7,948 nucleotides of DNA from NCBI GenBank assembly GCA_047635255.1, contig JBLIIR010000052.1, positions 1-7,948 on the forward strand, written 5' to 3'. The notes below the pieces were generated by a model, which saw only the letters and a list, made by a program, of their open reading frames with translations, was not told the origin of the DNA and ran no database searches. This document shows, piece after piece, positions 1 through 5,139 of this stretch. This DNA is from Porticoccus sp047635255. GTDB lineage: Bacteria; Pseudomonadota; Gammaproteobacteria; Pseudomonadales; Porticoccaceae. The position numbers and the translations under genes were made by a program. Positions within the stretch are counted from its first letter, which is position 1, and each line of letters starts with the position of its first letter.

Positions 1-80
1 AACCAACAAACCATTGCAATAATGTGTATTGCGGTTATCCAGTCATGACTTGCTATGAGAAATTCTTTTATCCAGTCCAT
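1..80 (-). CDS. hemJ: HemJ-type protoporphyrinogen IX oxidase, N-terminal fragment (partial)
   Basis: The first 26 codons of a minus-strand gene are visible, from an ATG at 80-78 to the window edge, with no stop. Residues 14-26 read WITAIHIIAMVCW, which resembles the first membrane helix of the HemJ/UPF0093 family, including the conserved His (H19 here). HemJ is an inner-membrane protein that oxidises protoporphyrinogen IX in haem synthesis in many bacteria that lack HemG or HemY. The AGGTG at 93-89, 8 nt before the ATG, is a good ribosome binding site and supports this start. The lead-in before the helix (MDWIKEFLIASHD) is longer than I remember for Pseudomonas HemJ. The gene diverges from argC, an arrangement I recall from Pseudomonas and relatives. 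The call rests on a short fragment plus synteny; any small membrane protein starting with a similar helix would be the alternative. Confidence 0.7.
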   Translation of the reverse strand, partial: MDWIKEFLIASHDWITAIHIIAMVCW

Positions 81-111
81 TCGCTCAGCACCTATATTCT
101 GTGAGACTACG

Positions 112-139
112 TTTAATCTTAGATTGTTTGGGTTATTAT
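112..139 (+). promoter_or_regulatory. Possible argC promoter in the hemJ/argC divergent region
   Basis: The 82 bp between the hemJ and argC starts must hold promoters for both genes. For argC, TATTAT at 134-139 is a plausible -10 box. TTTAAT at 112-117 is a weak -35 candidate 16 bp upstream. I see no clear ARG-box (ArgR) palindrome. The AAGG at 151-154 lies 8 nt before the argC ATG. The promoter is a pattern guess from matching hexamers only. Confidence 0.3.
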
Positions 140-162
140 AAACATCTACAAAGGTTGATGAC

Positions 163-1209
163 ATGAAGAATAGCATAGTGATTAAAATCGGTGTTGTGGG
201 TGCCACAGGATACACTGGCGTCGAGTTATTAAGGCTTCTGGCGATGCACCCTAATGCGCAAGTGCTGGTGATAACTTCTCGCACCGAGATTGGTCGTCGA
301 GTAGATGATTTATTTCCCAGTCTTAGAGGCCATTATGATCAGATCTTTGTTGACCCAAACTCTGATCAGTTGAATAATTGTGATGTCGTATTTTTTGCTA
401 CTCCTCATGGCGTTGCTCAAGGAGCCGCACCAGGCATGCTAAGAAAAGGCATCAAAGTTATTGACCTGTCCGCTGATTTCAGACTAAGAAGTTCTGCTTT
501 GTGGGAGCAATGGTACGGAAGGGCTCATGGTTGCCCAGAATTGCTTAATAAAGCTGTGTATGGATTACCAGAAATTAATCGACAGGAAATAAAAAATGCG
601 GATCTAGTTGCTTGCCCTGGCTGTTACCCTACTAGTGTATTGCTTGGATTTAAGCCGCTACTTGAGTCAGGGCTAATCAATCTTGATGATCTTATTGCTA
701 ATACTGCATCTGGCGTTAGCGGTGCTGGTCGTGAGGCTAACATAGAAAATCTTTTGGCGGAGACCAGCGATAGCTTTAAAGCCTACAGTGTTGCTGGACA
801 TAGGCATTTGCCGGAAATTAAGCAAGGTCTCGAGGATATTGCAGGAGAACCCGTTAAGTTGACGTTTGTACCTCACTTGCTACCAATTATCAGAGGAATA
901 CACTCTACATTGTATGCGACACTTAAAGCGAAAGGTGTGGATATACAGAAAATCTATGAAGATTGTTTTAGAGACGAACCATTTGTTGATGTGTTGCCAG
1001 CGGGCAGTCATCCTCAGACACGCACTGTTAAGGGCACTAATAAGTGCAGAATTAGCGTATTTTGTCCTGGTGGTGGAGATAAGGTTGTAGTTCTTGTTGT
1101 TGAAGACAACCTTGTTAAAGGTGCTTCTGGTCAGGCAATACAGAATATGAACATATTATTTGGCTTGCCAGAAAGTACAGCTCTAGAGAGCCCCGCATTG
1201 CTGCCCTAA
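163..1209 (+). CDS. argC: N-acetyl-gamma-glutamyl-phosphate reductase (ArgC)
   Basis: ArgC carries out the third step of arginine synthesis: NADPH-dependent reduction of N-acetylglutamyl-5-phosphate to the semialdehyde, in the cytoplasm. The 348-residue product has the N-terminal dinucleotide-binding motif GVVGATGYTG (10-19), the active-site Cys154 in CPGCYPT, the SGVSGAGR loop (183-190), the GHRHLPE motif (212-218) holding the catalytic His, and FVPHLLPIIRGIHST (235-249). The C-terminus ends in ALLP like other gammaproteobacterial ArgC proteins, so the gene looks complete and functional. The start is not settled. ATG 163 has AAGG 8 nt upstream. A GTG at 178 would give a 343-residue protein beginning (M)IKIGVVGATGYTG, which matches the usual ArgC N-terminus almost exactly, with a weak GAAGAA upstream. 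A decayed reading frame begins one base after the argC stop. Confidence 0.97.
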   Translation: MKNSIVIKIGVVGATGYTGVELLRLLAMHPNAQVLVITSRTEIGRRVDDLFPSLRGHYDQIFVDPNSDQLNNCDVVFFATPHGVAQGAAPGMLRKGIKVIDLSADFRLRSSALWEQWYGRAHGCPELLNKAVYGLPEINRQEIKNADLVACPGCYPTSVLLGFKPLLESGLINLDDLIANTASGVSGAGREANIENLLAETSDSFKAYSVAGHRHLPEIKQGLEDIAGEPVKLTFVPHLLPIIRGIHSTLYATLKAKGVDIQKIYEDCFRDEPFVDVLPAGSHPQTRTVKGTNKCRISVFCPGGGDKVVVLVVEDNLVKGASGQAIQNMNILFGLPESTALESPALLP

Positions 1210-1210
1210 G

Positions 1211-1468
1211 GTTGAGCTTGCACTATTAGTAAAAGGGGTAACAGATGGAAAGGAAACAGCTCTAGGTTTGATAACGTATTTGATTCTGTTGATAGAAAGC
1301 CAGAATTTAAGTATTTAGATTTTCTAAAAGGTATTATAGGCTTTTCCTCGTAGAGTGTGCCTGCAAAAATATGGTAACAGGGCGTATATAAAATACATCG
1401 TGAGCGTGAGTGGCAGATTGATAAGAATTAGTATCGCCTGGACTGAGGTCAAAGTAGCTAGTGAATAA
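1211..1468 (+). pseudogene. Decayed C-terminal remnant of a DUF6776-like gene
   Basis: This 277-bp gap has no intact gene, yet pieces in two frames join into one protein-like sequence. Frame one, from 1211, gives VELALLVKGVTDGKETALG. A one-base shift near 1260-1270 leads to a second frame with FDNVFDSVDRKPEFKYLDF and then LKGIIGFSS, a TAG at 1351, SVPAKIW, a TAA at 1375, then QGVYKIHREREWQIDKN and a TAG at 1429. A return to the first frame gives WTEVKVASE and a TAA at 1466-1468. From memory, the GxxDGKE pattern, an FKYF-like patch and an aromatic C-terminal tail fit DUF6776 proteins, whose genes lie between argC and the bactofilin in relatives. The N-terminal half (membrane helix and coiled coil in the family) is absent. 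The protein has no firmly known function. The alternative is ordinary spacer carrying the bactofilin promoter; TATAAA at 1387-1392 is a possible -10. Confidence 0.5.
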
Positions 1469-1486
1469 CATAAAGGAGAGCAAGAT

Positions 1487-1897
1487 ATGTCTGCAAATAA
1501 GACTAGAGATTTTTCATCAGGAAACACAACGCTGATTTCTGAGAGCACTCGTATTGTTGGAGACCTCCACTTTGCTGGAAATTTAGAAATAGAAGGCCAG
1601 GTAACTGGCAATGTCCTCTCTAGCGAAGTAGGTGGTCGAGTTAGGGTTTTGCCTGCAGGTGTGGTTACAGGAGACATTCATTCACCTATAGCTATAATTA
1701 ACGGACGCATAGAGGGGAATATTTATTCTTCAGAAGAAGTTCACCTAGTAGCTAATTCCTGTGTGGAAGGCAATCTCTACTATGTATTGATTGAAATAGA
1801 AAAAGGTGCCCAGATAAATGGAACTTTTGTTTATCAACCCAATCCGGACGGAATTAAAGTTCTGGAAAACGATGATATAGTAGCATCCAGTGATTAA
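1487..1897 (+). CDS. Bactofilin family polymer-forming cytoskeletal protein
   Basis: Bactofilins self-assemble without nucleotide into filaments on the inner face of the membrane and position cell-wall or polar proteins. The 136-residue product is a typical small bactofilin. A short polar N-terminus (1-14) is followed by a right-handed beta-helix core (about 15-116) built of repeating turns with Gly at regular spacing: IVGDLHFAGNLEIEGQV, GNVLSSEVGGRVRV, VVTGDIHSPIAIINGRIEG, NIYSSEEVHLVANSCVEG and IEIEKGAQINGTF. A short acidic tail closes the protein. No membrane segment is present. The start is well fixed by AAGGAG at 1473-1478, 8 nt before the ATG, the best ribosome binding site in this part of the window. 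The gene may share transcription with erpA 67 bp downstream, although a separate erpA promoter is likely. Its link to the M23 peptidase nearby is only suggested by position and by known bactofilin partners elsewhere. Confidence 0.92.
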   Translation: MSANKTRDFSSGNTTLISESTRIVGDLHFAGNLEIEGQVTGNVLSSEVGGRVRVLPAGVVTGDIHSPIAIINGRIEGNIYSSEEVHLVANSCVEGNLYYVLIEIEKGAQINGTFVYQPNPDGIKVLENDDIVASSD

Positions 1898-1918
1898 GTT
1901 GTTAGCGTATACTATAAT
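1890..1918 (+). promoter_or_regulatory. Candidate erpA promoter
   Basis: A perfect TATAAT lies at 1913-1918, in the 67-bp gap between the bactofilin stop and erpA. The hexamer 17 bp upstream, GTGATT at 1890-1895, is a poor -35 match and overlaps the end of the bactofilin gene. A weak -35 would fit an activator-dependent promoter. erpA orthologues can be under Fe-S regulators such as IscR, but I do not see a convincing IscR site here. Confidence 0.4.
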
Positions 1919-1964
1919 GGCTTGGTGATATCTTTTTTGATTGCAGTAATCTACAGGAATATAA

Positions 1965-2318
1965 ATGTCAGGTATTCAAACGTTTGTACCTATGCCGCTG
2001 TATGTGTCAGAGCGCGCAGTATCAAAGGTAAAAAATTTAGTTGAAGAAGAAGGTAACCCTGAACTCAAATTAAGAGTGTTTGTTACCGGTGGCGGCTGTT
2101 CCGGCTTTCAGTATGGATTCAGTTTTGATGAGTTAGTAGCCGAAGATGACACTATTATCGAAGAAGAAGGTATTTCTGTGCTTGCGGACTCCCTGAGTAT
2201 TCAATACTTAATGGGCTCCACTGTAGATTACGAGGAAGGCCTCCAGGGATCGAAGTTCTCTATTTCTAATCCAAATGCTACCGCTACATGTGGTTGTGGT
2301 TCTTCTTTTTCGGTATAA
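1965..2318 (+). CDS. erpA: A-type iron-sulfur cluster carrier/insertion protein ErpA
   Basis: ErpA receives Fe-S clusters from the assembly scaffold and passes them to apoproteins, in E. coli including the isoprenoid enzymes IspG and IspH. The 117-residue product belongs to the HesB/IscA family and closely resembles E. coli ErpA. It has LKLRVFVTGGGCSGFQYGF (35-52) with Cys45, and TCGCGSSFSV at the end with Cys109 and Cys111, the three cluster ligands. The middle SVDYEEGLQGSKFSISNPNA pattern is also characteristic of ErpA rather than IscA or SufA. The N-terminus is a few residues longer than in E. coli (114 residues). AGGA at 1955-1958 sits 6 nt before the ATG. It lies downstream of the bactofilin gene and converges on anmK with 23 bp between the stops. 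The gene appears intact. Confidence 0.97.
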   Translation: MSGIQTFVPMPLYVSERAVSKVKNLVEEEGNPELKLRVFVTGGGCSGFQYGFSFDELVAEDDTIIEEEGISVLADSLSIQYLMGSTVDYEEGLQGSKFSISNPNATATCGCGSSFSV

Positions 2319-2341
2319 GTTGTATTTTTTTAGAGCTGGCT

Positions 2342-3481
2342 TTACCTTATGTAAATGGCCCCTAGCACAGAGGCTTTTTTTGCCCCAGTTACAGTTGGTA
2401 TATTTCCAGGCGCTCCTTCGATAGTTTGCTTTGCTAGCCAAGCAAAGGCAATAGCTTCAACCCATCCTGGAGCAATACCTAATGCTGATGTGTCTTCAAC
2501 TAGGGCTGGATGCAGCAATTCTGCAAGACGATTAACTAAAGCAATATTGCGCGCACCACCACCACAGATATACACCTCATCTACTTTTAATTTGTGAGAA
2601 TGCAGGGCTTGAGTGATAGTTTTAGCTGTAAACTCCAACAATGTCGCCTGAACGTTTTCTGGGCTGCAAGATGGCAGTTGTCTTAGATGTTCTTGTAGCC
2701 AGCACATATTAAATAATTCTGGACCCGTGCTTTTGGGGATCGGCTCTGTAATATAAGAAGTACTCATTAGACTAGAAAGTAGCGCCTCAGCAACGTTCCC
2801 TTCAGAAGCCCAGGCACCGCTTTCATCATAATTTTCTCCAAGATTTGCCTTGATCCACTTGTCCATTAACCCATTACCTGGACCTGTGTCATAACCAAGA
2901 ACTGATGAGACCATTCCATCGCCGAGCAATAGGGTGATATTAGAGATACCCCCTATGTTGATGATGGCGCGTATAGAGCCAATTTTTTCAAAGAACTCTA
3001 GATGAAATCTTGGGACAAGAGGAGCCCCTTGTCCGCCTAATGCGATATCACGACGACGAAAATCAGCAACTGTAGTGATACCAGTTAACTCTGCAATAGT
3101 GTTTGGATCACCTATTTGCAGGCTATAGCCTTGGTCATTGTTAGAAATTTTTCCTGGCGGATAATGCCGAATAGTTTGTCCGTGGCTACCGATTGCTAAA
3201 ATATCTTTTGTGCCTTTTATCGATTTTGATAAATAGACTAATTCATTGACAGCTTGCGCGAATAGCCCCCCAAGAGATCTGTCTAGCCGACTCATTCGGT
3301 GTATTTCATCTGCTCCTGAGATGCTGAGTGAGTTGATTTGTTCTTTTGTATCGCTGTCTAATTCAAGTGAATGCGTGAGTAGCACCTCAGGTTTCTGAGA
3401 GCCCAGGTCTACCAAGACAGCGTCAATACTGTCTGCACTTGTTCCAGACATAAGGCCTATATAAAGTTGCTTCTCGCTCAT
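2342..3481 (-). CDS. anmK: Anhydro-N-acetylmuramic acid kinase (AnmK)
   Basis: AnmK hydrates and phosphorylates 1,6-anhydro-MurNAc, released by lytic transglycosylases, to MurNAc-6-phosphate, returning cell-wall sugar to the amino-sugar pool in the cytoplasm. The 379-residue product has the N-terminal phosphate-binding motif GLMSGTSADSIDAV (9-22), SHGQTIRH (99-106), LQIGDPNTIAELTGI (121-135), VADFRRRDIALGGQGAPLVP (138-157), IINIGGISNIT (173-183), GYDTGPGNGLMD (196-207), whose Asp198 matches the family's catalytic base, and the late CGGGARN loop (306-312). It is about 10-16 residues longer than the E. coli and P. aeruginosa proteins by memory. The ATG at 3481 has no clear Shine-Dalgarno sequence. 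It lies 27 bp downstream of the M23 peptidase stop, so the two are probably co-transcribed, with possible translational coupling. Pairing a murein hydrolase with a recycling kinase makes functional sense. Confidence 0.96.
   Translation of the reverse strand: MSEKQLYIGLMSGTSADSIDAVLVDLGSQKPEVLLTHSLELDSDTKEQINSLSISGADEIHRMSRLDRSLGGLFAQAVNELVYLSKSIKGTKDILAIGSHGQTIRHYPPGKISNNDQGYSLQIGDPNTIAELTGITTVADFRRRDIALGGQGAPLVPRFHLEFFEKIGSIRAIINIGGISNITLLLGDGMVSSVLGYDTGPGNGLMDKWIKANLGENYDESGAWASEGNVAEALLSSLMSTSYITEPIPKSTGPELFNMCWLQEHLRQLPSCSPENVQATLLEFTAKTITQALHSHKLKVDEVYICGGGARNIALVNRLAELLHPALVEDTSALGIAPGWVEAIAFAWLAKQTIEGAPGNIPTVTGAKKASVLGAIYIR
2358..2381 (+). terminator. Rho-independent terminator candidate for erpA, inside the 3' end of anmK
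   Basis: GCCCCT (2358-2363) and AGAGGC (2369-2374) can form a six-pair stem with one C-A mismatch and a 5-nt loop. Seven T residues follow directly (2375-2381). The orientation suits transcripts leaving erpA, whose stop is 40 bp upstream. The element lies within the last 14 codons of the convergent anmK, so the same bases also encode protein on the other strand. No matching U-tract for minus-strand transcripts is visible here. Confidence 0.5.
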
Positions 3482-3508
3482 AGTTTTGAGTGTCTAATTA
3501 TTAGATTA

Positions 3509-4963
3509 TTATTTTTTGGATGACAATATCATAGCCAGTTGTGATGTTTGTTGGTGGCTTTTAAGCTGTGCAACTAAAGGTTTTGTGAGCTGTCCGAATC
3601 GGGCTCTCTCAGAATTTTTGATCGGGTTGGCTTGAGGAAGAGCTACCGTGCGAGGATTTTTGTGAACACCATTGATCAAAAATTCATAGTGTAAGTGAGG
3701 GCCTGTAGAGTAACCCGTAGAGCCTAATGTTCCAATTATTTGTCTCTGTGAGACTTTTTGTCCTTTTTTCACTTTTCGTTTCTGAAGATGAAGGTACTTG
3801 GTGATTATCTCTTGACCATGCTGTATAAATATATAATTTCCATTGGCTTTATTATAGCTGCTAGCAATAATTTTGCCGTCACCCGCCGCAAGAATTGGAG
3901 TACCTCGCGGGGCAGCATAGTCTACACCTCGATGAGCGATTATTTTTTTGTGTATGGGGTGCTGGCGTTTTAAATTAAAACTAGAACTTATACGAGTAAA
4001 ATCAAGCGGCGCGCGAAGGAATGTTTTTCGCATATCATAGCCTTCGGGGGTGTAGTATTTTGCTTTCCCATCATCACTTAAATAGCGAACAGCCGTAAAT
4101 GACCTGCCTTGGTTGACGAATTCAGCAGCCAAAATATGGCCTTCAGCTATTTTTTCTCCATTTACAAATTTTTCCTCATATAGAACAGCAAAGCTATCCC
4201 CTTTTCGTATATCTAGAGCAAAGTCGATATCCCAACCAAAGATATTAGCGAGCTCCATAATTACACCATAAGGCAGACGGGCGCGCTCACCGCTAAGGAA
4301 TAGAGAATCTTCAATTATTGCATCGCGATAAGTAGAAATTACCTCGGGGCTTAAAATAATATGTTTTCCGACAAATTTAACCCCTTCTATTTTATCGGTC
4401 TTGGTATAAAGGTAAGATTCTAGTTTGGACTTAATATATCTAAGCTGTATGAGCTCTCCTTCAGGAGATAAGCCAAATAGTATCTTTTGCCCAGGCTGCA
4501 TTGCCAACAAAGGTTTGGATAAAGGGATGGATGTTAAGTCAAGAACATCTTTTGCACTTAAAGAGGATCTTTGGAAAATGATGCTGAGATTGTCGCCATG
4601 CTTAATGACTTGATCTTTCCATGTTAGAGGTTCGGCACGGCTGTCAGAAGGCGATTCTAGACTGGGAAAGCTGGGTGCTAAAACATCCGATCCTGCTTTT
4701 ATTTCCCCCCCGTCACCAAAACTGATGACTATATCTTTTTTGATATGCTTTATGGGTGCCCTTTCTGCTGAAAAATAAAAGATCATTGCTAGTATAGCAG
4801 CGGCATAAGTCAATGCTGCTGAATATGTCTTGAGGTAAACCAATGATGCTGTATATGCCTTGAAATAAATCAATGATACGGTAGCGTATCCCTTAGATGT
4901 GAGTATCTTATAGGACCATACGGAATAAGCCTGTTTGGCGTTGTGAGATCTATTTTTGAGCAT
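3509..4963 (-). CDS. Membrane-anchored M23 family peptidoglycan DD-endopeptidase (MepM-like)
   Basis: This is a LytM-fold zinc metallopeptidase, likely cutting peptide cross-links in murein from an inner-membrane anchor facing the periplasm. With the start at 4963 it has 484 residues: a long basic N-terminus, one membrane helix (about 47-64), a LysM/OapA-like region with VIKHGDNLSIIFQRSSLS (about 114-170), a Csd3-type N-terminal domain (about 213-294, with ARLPYGVIMELANIFGWDID), and the M23 domain (about 323-440). Zinc ligands are His344 and Asp348 (HRGVD) and His425 (HLHYE, 423-427). His392 (YLHL) and His423 complete the active site. The start is uncertain: in-frame ATGs also lie at 5026 (GGA upstream) and 5104, giving up to 531 residues, and none has a strong ribosome binding site. 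I prefer 4963 because it leaves a promoter-sized gap to divergent tyrS. Oddities are a tandem repeat before the helix and a run of seven G residues in the reading strand (4711-4705). Confidence 0.9.
   Translation of the reverse strand: MLKNRSHNAKQAYSVWSYKILTSKGYATVSLIYFKAYTASLVYLKTYSAALTYAAAILAMIFYFSAERAPIKHIKKDIVISFGDGGEIKAGSDVLAPSFPSLESPSDSRAEPLTWKDQVIKHGDNLSIIFQRSSLSAKDVLDLTSIPLSKPLLAMQPGQKILFGLSPEGELIQLRYIKSKLESYLYTKTDKIEGVKFVGKHIILSPEVISTYRDAIIEDSLFLSGERARLPYGVIMELANIFGWDIDFALDIRKGDSFAVLYEEKFVNGEKIAEGHILAAEFVNQGRSFTAVRYLSDDGKAKYYTPEGYDMRKTFLRAPLDFTRISSSFNLKRQHPIHKKIIAHRGVDYAAPRGTPILAAGDGKIIASSYNKANGNYIFIQHGQEIITKYLHLQKRKVKKGQKVSQRQIIGTLGSTGYSTGPHLHYEFLINGVHKNPRTVALPQANPIKNSERARFGQLTKPLVAQLKSHQQTSQLAMILSSKK
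4796..4888 (-). repeat. Three imperfect tandem 30-33 bp repeats in the M23 peptidase anchor region
   Basis: Reading the minus strand, three consecutive units encode YATVSLIYFKA, YTASLVYLKT and YSAALTYAAA. The first has one extra residue. At the DNA level the first two units share a nearly identical stretch encoding SL(I/V)Y(F/L)K, and the second and third share most of their first five codons. The repeat lies just before and within the membrane helix, and it lengthens the hydrophobic, Tyr-rich N-terminus. Confidence 0.65.
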
Positions 4964-5060
4964 AAATGGTTTATATACTACTTTATATGTTGTTGCTACC
5001 AGCAACTGTATATTAACAGAAATCATCTTAAATCCACAGTTGGGATTTTTAAGTCCAGCC

Positions 5061-5091
5061 TTAGGAATGTTTGTTTTTGCAGAGAGATAAT
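5061..5091 (+). promoter_or_regulatory. Possible tyrS promoter in the peptidase/tyrS divergent gap
   Basis: GATAAT at 5086-5091 is a reasonable -10 box, 48 bp before the tyrS ATG. TTAGGA at 5061-5066 is a poor -35 at a 19-bp distance. The 176-bp gap (4964-5139) also holds a perfect 6-bp inverted repeat with a 3-nt loop (4992-4997 and 5001-5006), and AT-rich minus-strand -10-like boxes near 4967-4987 that could serve the peptidase gene. I see no T-box, as expected for a proteobacterium. Confidence 0.25.
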
Positions 5092-5139
5092 GTATCGTTT
5101 GCATCCTTCATGGTTTGTTCAAGTATAGAGACCTTAAAG

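Noticed and set aside
1180..1191. Palindrome GCTCTAGAGAGC near the argC end as a terminator
   Set aside because: It lies before the argC stop and has no T-run; it fits ordinary coding sequence.
1324..1677. Minus-strand open frame of 117 codons across the argC-bactofilin gap
   Set aside because: It starts inside the well-supported bactofilin gene, has no recognisable domain, and is best explained as a shadow frame.
5071..5139. In-frame upstream extension of tyrS from an ATG at 5071
   Set aside because: The 23 added residues have no likeness to TyrS N-termini, and ATG 5140 aligns with the family start.
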